Source of the DNA: a virus
IMG/VR virus record: IMGVR_UViG_3300048691_000142
Coordinates: 1-27,599 of that record
DNA: 27,599 nucleotides
Reading direction: 5' to 3' (one strand)
The position numbers and the translations under genes were made by a program. This document shows, in pieces, positions 15,333-21,472 of this stretch. Every line of letters starts with the position of its first letter. The first letter of the stretch is position 1. The notes beneath the pieces were generated by a model. The model was not told the DNA's origin, searched no databases, and saw only the letters and a program-made list of their open reading frames with translations.

Positions 15333-15637
15333 TGAATGCCTGCCTGATTGCGTTATCGCAAGCTGGTTGTTTGGTTTGGCGCAACAACACGGGGCAACTG
15401 CCAGACAGGCAGGGGCGAATGATTAAGTTTGGCCTTTGCACGGGCAGCGCGGATATTATCGGCATTGCCCGTGACGGCAGGTTTTTGGCGGTTGAGGTCA
15501 AGACGGCAATGGGCCAGCCTACAGATGCGCAGCTTGCGTTTATAGCGGCGGTTGTTCGGGCTGGAGGTCGGGCTGGGATTGCGCGATCTGGTCTAGACGC
15601 TGTTTCGATTGCCCAAGCACCACGTCCCGAACCATAG
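15308..15637 (+). CDS. VRR-NUC domain nuclease
   Basis: This 109-aa protein has ATG 15308 with AGGGGG 5 nt upstream. It shows the compact VRR-NUC fold: WRNNTGQ, GSADIIGIARDGRFLAVEVKTAMGQ (residues about 56-80) and TDAQLAFIAAV. The catalytic D (DII), E and K (EVK), and downstream Q fit the PD-(D/E)XK pattern. Standalone phage VRR-NUC proteins are structure-specific or Holliday-junction-type nucleases, suitable for resolving replication intermediates. The last 98 nt are overlapped on the opposite strand by a ribbon-helix-helix gene. Confidence 0.88.
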   Translation: MAAAETNIMNACLIALSQAGCLVWRNNTGQLPDRQGRMIKFGLCTGSADIIGIARDGRFLAVEVKTAMGQPTDAQLAFIAAVVRAGGRAGIARSGLDAVSIAQAPRPEP

Positions 15638-15734
15638 CGGATATGTCGCCGCCCCAAGCTGATTCCGCCTTTTCTTTAAACGCAAGCTGCTGTTTTTGAT
15701 CAACTCGGATCATGACGTATTTCATCTTTGCCAT
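15540..15734 (-). CDS. ribbon-helix-helix (Arc/CopG-like) protein, antisense within the plus operon
   Basis: This 64-aa protein starts at ATG 15734 or ATG 15725 (MKYVMIRVD). It begins with the ribbon strand KYVMIRVD, followed by helix A (QKQQLAFKEKAESAW), the GGDIS turn and helix B (AMVRDVVLGQ). That is the layout of RHH transcription factors and antitoxins. The C-terminal tail (QPDLQPEQPPL) is proline/glutamine-rich. It is the only minus-strand gene within 10389-17580 and overlaps the VRR-NUC gene tail to tail. Between it and the YqaJ gene lies a palindrome, 21 nt upstream of its ATG, that may be its operator. Confidence 0.6.
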   Translation of the reverse strand: MAKMKYVMIRVDQKQQLAFKEKAESAWGGDISAMVRDVVLGQSKQRLDQIAQSQPDLQPEQPPL

Positions 15735-15754
15735 TGCCAGCCCCGCAAATGTGT

Positions 15755-15767
15755 TTTACAATGTAAA
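15755..15767. promoter_or_regulatory. palindrome TTTACAATGTAAA between divergent RHH and YqaJ genes
   Basis: This near-perfect 13-bp palindrome (6-bp arms, one central base) lies 21 nt from the RHH ATG on the left and 23 nt from the YqaJ ATG on the right. Its placement over the likely promoter or start region of both genes fits an autoregulatory operator. Related sequences occur at 10334-10346 (TTGACAATGTAAA) and 21339-21350 (TTTACATGTAAA). Confidence 0.5.
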
Positions 15768-15790
15768 TACGATAAACCAAGGGGAACAAG

Positions 15791-16486
15791 ATGACAACCA
15801 CATATCACAATGAAATTGTGCAAGGCACCGATGAATGGCATGCGGCACGGTGCGGGATTTTGACGGCCAGTCAGGTTAAGCTGATTTTGACGCCAACACT
15901 GAAAGTCGCGAACAACGAAAAAACCCGCGCGCATGTTTATGAATTGGCGGCGCAACGGATCAGCCAATACACCGAGCCAAGCTATATTGGTGACGATATG
16001 CTGCGCGGCATGGAAGATGAATACTTGGCGCGCGCCCTTTATTCCGCAACCTATGCGCCCGTTGCAGAGGTTGGCTTTGTCACAAATGAAGATCATGGGT
16101 TTGTGCTGGGCTATAGTCCAGATGGGCTGGTTGGCGATGATGGCCTGATCGAGATCAAAAGCCGCAAGCAGAAATTGCAGGTTCAGACCATTGCGGCGGG
16201 TGAAGTGCCAGACGAGCATGTCATGCAGTTACAGGCTGGCTTGCTTGCTACTGGGCGCGCATGGATCGACTATATCAGCTATTCAAGTGGCCTGCCCATG
16301 GCGACTATTCGTGTCTATCCAGACGCAGACATTCAAGCAGCAATTATCTCGGCGGGCATTGGGTTTGAAGCGCAAGTGCAGGCTGTTGTGGACGCATTTT
16401 TTGCAGCGGTCGCAAACCCAGACCGCCGCCATATCGCCACCGAGTGCCGCATTGAATCAATGATGCAGGATGGGGAGTATGAATGA
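15791..16486 (+). CDS. YqaJ-type (lambda exonuclease-like) recombination nuclease
   Basis: This 231-aa protein has ATG 15791 with AAGGGGA about 6 nt upstream. It shows the YqaJ pattern: IVQGTDEWHAARCGILTAS (residues about 8-26), an acidic helix GMEDEYLARALYS, and the catalytic core GYSPDGLVGDDGLIEIKSRK (about 103-122; D and ExK metal ligands). EHVMQLQAGLLATG follows (about 138). The family degrades one strand of dsDNA ends to provide 3' tails for annealing. It is followed directly by a protein that may be its single-strand-binding or annealing partner. Confidence 0.9.
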   Translation: MTTTYHNEIVQGTDEWHAARCGILTASQVKLILTPTLKVANNEKTRAHVYELAAQRISQYTEPSYIGDDMLRGMEDEYLARALYSATYAPVAEVGFVTNEDHGFVLGYSPDGLVGDDGLIEIKSRKQKLQVQTIAAGEVPDEHVMQLQAGLLATGRAWIDYISYSSGLPMATIRVYPDADIQAAIISAGIGFEAQVQAVVDAFFAAVANPDRRHIATECRIESMMQDGEYE

Positions 16487-17082
16487 TGAATGACTTTGCG
16501 CAGACGCTGGCGGCGAAATCAGACCAGATTAACAACACCGACCTTTCTGGCGGTTCGCAAACAATTACGATCACGCGGGTGGTGGTTAAGACCAACGAAG
16601 ATCAGCCCGTTTCGCTTGGCTTTCATGGCAGTGATAAAGTCTATCGCCCGTGTAAAGGAATGCGGCGGGTCATTGCTCAAGTTTGGGGTGATGATCCTAC
16701 CGCATATATCGGGCGCAGCTTAACGCTGTATCGCGACCCAGAGGTTCGGTTCGGGGCTGATACAACGGGCGGAACGCGCATTAGCCATATGAGCCATATT
16801 GATGGTCAGAAAAAGGCAACCGTTCCACTGTCCCGCGGAAAGGTTAAGCAATACACGATTAACCCGATTTCCGCCCCTGCCGTGCAAACCCGTCAAGAAC
16901 CACCAAGCAATGCCCTTGACCTTGCGAAAGCTGCGGCAGGAGGCGGAACTGCGTCATTCCGCGAATGGTGGACAAGCGACGCTGGCAAGTCATGCCGTTC
17001 AGTCATTGAGCCAGACATGAATGACTTGAAGCGCATTGCGGCAGAAGCTGATGGCCCGCGCAATGACGAACCGCCAATGTGA
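16483..17082 (+). CDS. candidate recombination partner / ssDNA-binding protein next to YqaJ
   Basis: This 199-aa protein starts MMNDFAQT (ATG 16483 overlaps the YqaJ stop). The N-terminal 130 residues are beta-rich (SQTITITRVVVKTNED; YRPCKGMRRVIAQVWG; YIGRSLTLYRDPEVRFGADT; GGTRISHMSHID). The pattern could be an OB-like fold. A linker with PAVQTRQEPPSN and a helical C-terminus (REWWTSDAGKSCRSVIEPDM) follow. I do not match it to RecT, Bet, ERF or classical SSB. Tight coupling to the exonuclease is the main reason to suspect an SSB or annealing role. Confidence 0.6.
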   Translation: MMNDFAQTLAAKSDQINNTDLSGGSQTITITRVVVKTNEDQPVSLGFHGSDKVYRPCKGMRRVIAQVWGDDPTAYIGRSLTLYRDPEVRFGADTTGGTRISHMSHIDGQKKATVPLSRGKVKQYTINPISAPAVQTRQEPPSNALDLAKAAAGGGTASFREWWTSDAGKSCRSVIEPDMNDLKRIAAEADGPRNDEPPM

Positions 17083-17087
17083 TCTCT

Positions 17088-17354
17088 ATGAAACACAAAA
17101 ACGACATCTTGGCATACACGACAGCGATATTCATGGCCAGTAGCTTTGCGGAATTGGGCAAGGTGCTTGGAGTAACAGAGAGCACCGCGCGGCGGTATGT
17201 TTACGAGAACCGACCACGGTTTAAGGCCCTGCCAAAATGGGCGCGGGTCATGCCAAGGTCGAAAACCCGCCTTGTGCCATCCGACCATATCCCCGTGGTG
17301 GCGCATAACAGGATCAGCTTATCCGTGCCGCCATGGGAGGCTGAATGGCCATGA
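17088..17354 (+). CDS. small helix-turn-helix protein
   Basis: This 88-aa protein starts at ATG 17088 (MKHKNDILAYTTAIF); a GTG at 17079 overlapping the upstream stop would add three residues. A clear HTH is seen: SFAELGKVLGVTESTARRYVYE (about 19-40), with recognition helix TESTARRYVYEN. The C-terminal half carries PSDHIPVVAHNRISLSV. It may be a regulator or DNA-binding accessory of the replication operon. Its stop overlaps the following broken gene. Confidence 0.65.
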   Translation: MKHKNDILAYTTAIFMASSFAELGKVLGVTESTARRYVYENRPRFKALPKWARVMPRSKTRLVPSDHIPVVAHNRISLSVPPWEAEWP

Positions 17355-17580
17355 CGTTGCTTTCAAAGCCATGGGTTGCGCTTTCAGTTAGGCATAAAGC
17401 GAGTGGGGATGGATCATCCCAAGCGGTCATGCGGCGGCAGAGGAACGTCATGTTGTTTTGGTTTTTGCCCGCTCAAGGCCATACCGTATCGGATACAACG
17501 CAGCCAAGGCCAAGATAGATGATATGGTCGCGGCGGGCGTTGCAAAGTGGATTCAGGTGACGCTGGTTGAAGCTGAATAA
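17351..17580 (+). pseudogene. frameshifted small gene at the end of the replication operon
   Basis: The ATG at 17351 overlaps the upstream stop (ATGA) and reads MTLLSKPWVALSVRHKASG before losing protein-like character. In the -1 frame, after a GGGG run at 17403-17406, a strongly protein-like stretch appears (EERHVVLVFARSRPYRIGYN, then DDMVAAGVAKWIQVTLVEAE). It ends at TAA 17578-17580, right before the terminator. That stretch has no usable start of its own and a TAA just upstream. One extra G in the run would give a single protein of about 76 aa, so a 1-nt loss, sequence error or frameshifting is likely. Confidence 0.45.
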
Positions 17581-17616
17581 AAAAGCGGGCAGGGGTTAAA
17601 TCCTGCCCGCTTTTTT
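17579..17616. terminator. bidirectional intrinsic terminator between convergent operons
   Basis: GCGGGCAGG (17585-17593) pairs perfectly with CCTGCCCGC (17602-17610) around an 8-nt loop. The stem is flanked by six A on the left and six T on the right, so it works in both directions. It lies between the plus operon ending at 17580 and the methyltransferase stop at 17620. Confidence 0.9.
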
Positions 17617-17619
17617 GCA

Positions 17620-18312
17620 TCATCCCCCATACCCTTCATAATCGCTTGCCCGCTCTAGTCGTTTGCGACAGGGCGGGATCCAGTCGGTAAGGGTTTTCTT
17701 GGCAGGATAATCCCCGAAAACAACCCAGCTATAAGAGGTTGCTGTGCTGGGTTTTCGCATCACCCATTCGTTTTTGTTTTTGTCCCAGTGTTTAATTGGG
17801 ACATCTGGGTCTAGCATCTTGCCTTTATGAATCACCACGCGCTCGGCAAAGTGCAAGATATTCATGGGGCGATGCTTTAAGAACAGATTGTTGCAGCGAT
17901 CTTGGCCCTCAAGAAAAGAGGTGCGAACAAATACTGCCGTAATATCGCTGCATTGAACACTGCGCGCGATAAATTGCTCTGCCAGCCGAAAGGGTGGGTT
18001 CATAACCGTCCAATTGGTGCGCTCTGGAATTGGCCCAAAAAGATAATCCTGCACGGCAAATCCGCAGCCATAGTCAAAAACATCGCTGGCCAAAACACTG
18101 GCAAATCGCTCTTTCAGTGGGCGCACCATATAGCCCCGATTTGCGCAGGGTTCCCGCACCGATCTGGTGGAGGTCTGCAGCGACCACTCGCCTTCGGGGC
18201 CCTCAAACAGCGCGCGGGTGGCCCACGGCGGCGTTGGAAAATCATCCAGGCTGTTGTGCGGCTCGGTGCGCTGCTGCATCACGGCGGATGAACGGTTTTG
18301 GGTGGTGGTCAT
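17620..18312 (-). CDS. phage DNA N6-adenine-type methyltransferase
   Basis: This 230-aa protein starts at ATG 18312; TTG 18321 overlapping the upstream stop is an alternative. The opening LDDFPTPPWATRAL, the SAM-binding motif region REPCANRGYMVRPL (about 53-66), VLASDVFDYG, the catalytic NPPF (105-108) with RLAEQFIARS, FVRTSFLEGQ, and the end WIPPCRKRLER identify the phage MTase family. NPPF places it with N6-adenine methylases. Motif I reads EPCANRG, where the usual form is EPACGxG, so SAM binding may be altered or family-specific. No cognate restriction gene is seen; it may protect phage DNA or regulate it. Confidence 0.8.
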   Translation of the reverse strand: MTTTQNRSSAVMQQRTEPHNSLDDFPTPPWATRALFEGPEGEWSLQTSTRSVREPCANRGYMVRPLKERFASVLASDVFDYGCGFAVQDYLFGPIPERTNWTVMNPPFRLAEQFIARSVQCSDITAVFVRTSFLEGQDRCNNLFLKHRPMNILHFAERVVIHKGKMLDPDVPIKHWDKNKNEWVMRKPSTATSYSWVVFGDYPAKKTLTDWIPPCRKRLERASDYEGYGG

Positions 18313-18317
18313 TGTGG

Positions 18318-18608
18318 TCAATCCCGTGGCTTTGCTTGATGTGTGTTGCCCGATGAGCTGACTAGGGCCTGTTTATCGTTCCCGCGCGGTTTCACGGGGC
18401 TGCCAATCCCATCAATGCTGCGCACGGCCACAAGATACAGCCTAACACCATTGAATATTTGTTTTGCAATCGCTGCGCGCGCAATGGCGTCGGCGGCGCT
18501 AATTTGACCTTCACGTAAATCTGCGAGGTCATTCGCGAGGCCACTGATAATCCCGCGCAATCCTAAAATGTCGGATATAGGACTCGCGGCGTAATCGCGT
18601 TCGGTCAT
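18318..18608 (-). CDS. small helical protein of unknown function
   Basis: This 96-aa protein has ATG 18608 overlapping the upstream stop (ATGA). It has a helical core (GLRGIISGLANDLADLREGQ; SAADAIARAAIAKQIFNGVR; LYLVAVRSIDGIG) and a polar, probably disordered tail. Small proteins of this type are common in alphaproteobacterial phage accessory operons. No known domain is recognised; a two-helix oligomerising protein is plausible. Confidence 0.6.
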   Translation of the reverse strand: MTERDYAASPISDILGLRGIISGLANDLADLREGQISAADAIARAAIAKQIFNGVRLYLVAVRSIDGIGSPVKPRGNDKQALVSSSGNTHQAKPRD

Positions 18609-18838
18609 ATTGGATATTCCTTCCTGTATGCCTCGCCACTGATGGCGTTTGCGAGGGCGTTTATCTGTGTTGCGAGGCGGTCATCCATCGCGGCAGGGTA
18701 ACCGCCGCCCCAGCTGCGTTCGCAGCGGTAACAGATTGGGGCCACAGTCTTGCGCGTCATGGCGTCCCATCGCGGAGGGCTTGGGTTGCAACAAATTGCG
18801 CAAGTGAACGGTGCTGCGGGGGCGGGGTAAATGGTCAC
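18605..18838 (-). CDS. small zinc-ribbon-like protein
   Basis: This 77-aa protein probably starts at GTG 18838, which overlaps the stop of the preceding membrane gene (GTGA). Two cysteine pairs, CAIC (about 14-17) and CYRC (about 39-42), are separated by 21 residues, a zinc-ribbon layout. A helical C-terminus follows (MDDRLATQINALANAISGEA). It may bind nucleic acid or protein. The alternative upstream ATG at 18904 would overlap the membrane gene extensively and is less likely. Confidence 0.6.
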   Translation of the reverse strand: MTIYPAPAAPFTCAICCNPSPPRWDAMTRKTVAPICYRCERSWGGGYPAAMDDRLATQINALANAISGEAYRKEYPI

Positions 18839-19011
18839 ACCAGCACCGCCCAAACCAGCCATGCAGTCAGGCTGACAATGGTTGCCGCAGCTGCCATGAT
18901 CCATGCGAGCAGCCAGTCATATCCGTCTTTGAACGTCACAACGTATGCGTAAGAAAACGCCACGCAGGTGATGCAAAACGGGATCGTCCACAGACCAATG
19001 ATTTCAGTCAT
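18835..19011 (-). CDS. 58-aa two-TM membrane protein
   Basis: The ATG at 19011 shares one base with the ASCH gene stop, and the gene's stop overlaps the next start. The product begins MTEIIGLWTIPFCITCVAFS, then has a short charged loop TFKDGYDW and a second TM helix (AWIMAAAATIVSLTAWLVWA). Function is unknown; two short TMs with a cytoplasmic loop resemble many phage membrane miniproteins. Confidence 0.65.
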   Translation of the reverse strand: MTEIIGLWTIPFCITCVAFSYAYVVTFKDGYDWLLAWIMAAAATIVSLTAWLVWAVLV

Positions 19012-19538
19012 CACACACCGCCGATCTGGTCAATATTGCCGCGCGCGACGGTGAACGTGTATGCGGCAACCCATGGGTTTTCATCCCATTGATCGCCACT
19101 GATACCAGCCCAGAGCCACCGGTATGCTTGCGCGGCAGTTGGCCCCCAATGCAGCCCCTCGGTCGCCCAGCCCTCTGCGTATGGCGTTACACCCTCTGCC
19201 ATCGCATCATCATCGGTTATATCCTGCAACCGCTGCACCCTCACGTCTGCGGCGGTTAGGGTCAGGCGACTGGCCCAGCGTGGCATGTGCATAGCCTGCC
19301 GATAGCGGCTGTCCCACGGCAACAGGGGGCTATCCGCAACGAATTGCAGGTCTATCCCATGTGGCAAATCACGTGGGGCAATGGCGTCATATTCAGCGTG
19401 GCACCGCCATGCCTCGCGCACCCATAAGCGGTCACCGATGCCGTGCTTTTGTGCACCAAGCCGCCGCGTCTGGGTTTTGTTTCCCGCCAGCAATGCGCGC
19501 ACCATTGGCGCGGAGAATAGGATTGGTTTATCAGCCAT
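19011..19538 (-). CDS. ASCH-domain-like protein
   Basis: This 175-aa protein starts at MADKPILFSAPMVRALLAG (ATG 19538, GAGG upstream, overlapping the previous stop). The pattern PILFSAPMVRALLAGNKTQTRR at the N-terminus, followed by GDRLWVREAW (about 57) and ADVRVQRLQDITDDDAMAEG (about 106), is characteristic of phage ASCH-like proteins. ASCH is a PUA-like fold that binds RNA or modified bases; some members hydrolyse N4-acyl-cytidine. Whether this protein acts on nucleosides, RNA or DNA is unknown. Confidence 0.75.
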   Translation of the reverse strand: MADKPILFSAPMVRALLAGNKTQTRRLGAQKHGIGDRLWVREAWRCHAEYDAIAPRDLPHGIDLQFVADSPLLPWDSRYRQAMHMPRWASRLTLTAADVRVQRLQDITDDDAMAEGVTPYAEGWATEGLHWGPTAAQAYRWLWAGISGDQWDENPWVAAYTFTVARGNIDQIGGV

Positions 19539-19962
19539 ATGTGGCCTCAACGATCTCGCAGCGCGGTGGGTTTGCACGATAGGTGACGGTGACATTTGGT
19601 GTTTCGGTGGTGATAAACACCACAAACGTGTCAGCATCGCCGTCCATTGTGTCCAGAATTGCAGTTATTTCGGCGCGGTCATTGGCCATCTCGTCAATAT
19701 CGTAGCCCCCGTGCCTGCCCCATGGTGCGATGGCGATGAATTGCCAGCCGTGCCCGGGGTCTGGGAACACCCACTCGCCCGAGTCATTCTTGGACGCAGG
19801 TTCATAACGCAATTTATAGGTGTATGCGGCCAATACTGCCCCGTCAAAATCCGCATCATCCATTTCAAAAATGTAATCTGCCCAACCTGCGAGAGTGTTT
19901 GGGCTACTTTCATCCACAAACTCGGTCAGTATGTAAAATGGTCCGTCGATGTTATCAGCCAT
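19531..19962 (-). CDS. hypothetical acidic phage protein
   Basis: This 143-aa protein has ATG 19962 with a perfect AGGAGG 6 nt upstream, overlapping the fusion gene stop by 8 nt. The sequence is acidic (FEMDDADFDGAV; MANDRAEITAILDTMDGDAD) with aromatic beta-like stretches (WQFIAIAPWG; TFVVFITTE). It has no TM, HTH or catalytic signature. The high acidity would be compatible with a DNA mimic, but this is speculation. No family is recognised. Confidence 0.65.
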   Translation of the reverse strand: MADNIDGPFYILTEFVDESSPNTLAGWADYIFEMDDADFDGAVLAAYTYKLRYEPASKNDSGEWVFPDPGHGWQFIAIAPWGRHGGYDIDEMANDRAEITAILDTMDGDADTFVVFITTETPNVTVTYRANPPRCEIVEATYG

Positions 19963-21109
19963 TTGCGGCCTCCTTTTTGATCGTGCGGGCTAGGTGTTCT
20001 AGCCGGGTCGTTACCATGATGGTGGGTTTCAACTCTGCTGGGGCGGTGTCATAGCCGCGCCCGTGTTTTCCGTTCAGGCGCGGGCCCATGGCGATGGGGA
20101 TGCAGGCCCAATTGTCCGGGGTGGTGTTGGATTTGTCGCCGTCTAGGCATTTCAGTCGGTGGCCTGCAGGGATTGGACCATGTGCCGCCTGCCAGTTGAT
20201 CCTGTGGACAGCGGCCCAGCGGTTTTTCAGGGGTAAATCATCGTTGACCTTGTGCTCGACGTAGCCGTCGATTGTCACGCGTTCGGTGCCGATCGGTTTA
20301 TATAGTTTGGCCGCAATCCCGCCACGCACGCCCTGTTTGAACCAGCCCTTTTCGCAGCCAGGGGCGCAGCTACCCTTGCGACCCTTGTTGTGGGACACAT
20401 TACCGGGCGCAAATTGCCCTGTGCGGCCCTTGGCCTCGGCCATCACCTCTTTGGCCTGCTCGGCAAGATCGCGATTTTCAGCGTCCAGATGTTCAATCCG
20501 TTCAATGAACTGGCGCAGCTCGTCAGCGGTCACGTTATAGGCGTGTTGATTGTGTTTTTTGAAATCGGCGTCGGGTTTCATTGGATCACGGTTTGGGCGC
20601 GCGGCTGCTTCGACGGCTGCATTAATAGCTGGATCGCCCTGATCGAGTAGGGCTGGGCCCTTGAAATTGATCTTGCCACCCGTGCGCATGCTGGCGATGT
20701 CCGACAGGCGCGCGTGAGTTGGGTCTGCATCCTCAACCGGATTTAACGTTGATTTAAGGAGCGCTGCGCAGTCATCTGAGGTGCTGTTGGCAAGATCGTC
20801 CCAAATTGGCACAAGTGCAGCCCAATAAGCGTTCAGATTGGCCATATTTGGTAGCAAGGCGCGCAATTCAGGATATGCGCACTTTGCAGTATGCGATACA
20901 TCCCCAATTCCAGATTCACCCGCGTCATGGTTTAACACGGCGAACAATTTCTCAGCGGTGAAATCAGGCCAAAGCGCGGCGTATAAATCAGCGCAACGCT
21001 TCTGGTGCTTATGGATCGTATCTCCCGATTCACGCAACTGCCAATGCGGGGATAAATGCCAGCGCGCAACGTCGCCATGCCATAAATCAATTGACTGTTG
21101 TGGCGTCAT
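19955..21109 (-). CDS. fusion protein: HD phosphohydrolase (YfbR-like) - GapR-like (DUF2312) segment - HNH endonuclease
   Basis: This 384-aa protein has ATG 21109 overlapping the YdaS-like stop (ATGA). Residues 1-90 look like an HD nucleotidase: WHLSPHWQLRESGDTIHKHQ, then the metal-binding LNHDAGESGIGDVSHTAK (H61, D62, and E/D downstream). Residues about 192-229 (NVTADELRQFIERIEHLDAE, then QAKEVMAEAKGR) match the N-terminal helices of GapR, an alphaproteobacterial DNA-topology protein. At residue 230 the GapR motif switches to an HNH module: FAPGNVSHNKGRKG, CAPGCEKGWF, H302 in AVHRINW, LKCLDGDKSNTTPDNW, and a C-terminal APAELKPTIM helix. An HNH insertion into a gapR-type gene is a likely origin. 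Each module match is my own recognition; the fusion is read directly. Confidence 0.7.
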   Translation of the reverse strand: MTPQQSIDLWHGDVARWHLSPHWQLRESGDTIHKHQKRCADLYAALWPDFTAEKLFAVLNHDAGESGIGDVSHTAKCAYPELRALLPNMANLNAYWAALVPIWDDLANSTSDDCAALLKSTLNPVEDADPTHARLSDIASMRTGGKINFKGPALLDQGDPAINAAVEAAARPNRDPMKPDADFKKHNQHAYNVTADELRQFIERIEHLDAENRDLAEQAKEVMAEAKGRTGQFAPGNVSHNKGRKGSCAPGCEKGWFKQGVRGGIAAKLYKPIGTERVTIDGYVEHKVNDDLPLKNRWAAVHRINWQAAHGPIPAGHRLKCLDGDKSNTTPDNWACIPIAMGPRLNGKHGRGYDTAPAELKPTIMVTTRLEHLARTIKKEAANG

Positions 21110-21321
21110 TTCACACCCCCGACTTTCCATTCCATCAGCATTTTTTTGGTAACCGCCCGCCGCGTATACGTGACGATGCGCTCTATTTCCTCGGGTTTGA
21201 TTTTGCGTTTGCCGCGATACAGGTTTTGCATGGAAACATAACCCATGCCCAATTCCGCCGCGACATAAACGCCAACGCGCCCGTTCTCTATGACCCAAGC
21301 CTTTAGTGGGTGATCATTCAT
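21106..21321 (-). CDS. YdaS/Cro-like HTH regulator
   Basis: This 71-aa protein has ATG 21321 with AAAGGG upstream. MNDHPLKAWVIENGRVGVYV, an AAELGMGYVSMQNLYRGKRKI recognition region, then PEEIERIVTYTRRAVTKKML correspond to YdaS/Cro-like phage regulators (short HTH followed by EIE..T....VT). It is the first gene of the minus operon 17620-21321 and is divergent from the small-gene operon at 21473. Palindromes in between are likely its operators or those of a partner. Confidence 0.7.
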   Translation of the reverse strand: MNDHPLKAWVIENGRVGVYVAAELGMGYVSMQNLYRGKRKIKPEEIERIVTYTRRAVTKKMLMEWKVGGVK

Positions 21322-21338
21322 TGTGCGCCCTTTATTAA

Positions 21339-21350
21339 TTTACATGTAAA
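21339..21350. promoter_or_regulatory. 12-bp perfect palindrome TTTACATGTAAA upstream of the YdaS-like gene
   Basis: This palindrome lies 18 nt before the ATG of the HTH gene (minus strand), in the position of the transcription start or -10 region. It matches the palindromes near 10334 and 15755 apart from one central base. It is probably a repressor site for the leftward promoter. Confidence 0.5.
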
Positions 21351-21374
21351 CCCATACCGCCCAGGCGGGCCGAT

Positions 21375-21418
21375 TGCAACAACTATTATTGCCCATTTAT
21401 ACAAAAATAGTTGTTGCA
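21375..21418. promoter_or_regulatory. 13-bp inverted repeat TGCAACAACTATT in the divergent intergenic region
   Basis: TGCAACAACTATT (21375-21387) and its exact reverse complement (21406-21418) flank 18 AT-rich nt. They lie midway between the leftward HTH gene and the rightward gene at 21473. The arms begin with TGCAAC, the same hexamer repeated in the 9924-10002 region. Centre-to-centre spacing of the arms is about three helix turns, suggesting a dimer or looped operator. The intervening AT-rich sequence probably contains promoter elements. Confidence 0.6.
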
Positions 21419-21472
21419 TTGACCGGCTTATCCCCGTATACGGATTGCAGGGAAAACGAGAGGACGGACAAA

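Noticed and set aside
19011-19637. Longer N-terminal extension of the ASCH-like protein
   Set aside because: The ATG at 19538 has a ribosome site and couples to the previous stop, and homologous sequence begins there.
18811-20650. Plus-strand frames opposite the 17620-21321 operon (for example 19381-19980)
   Set aside because: The minus-strand frames have recognisable domains, ribosome sites and start-stop overlaps; the plus frames have none of these.
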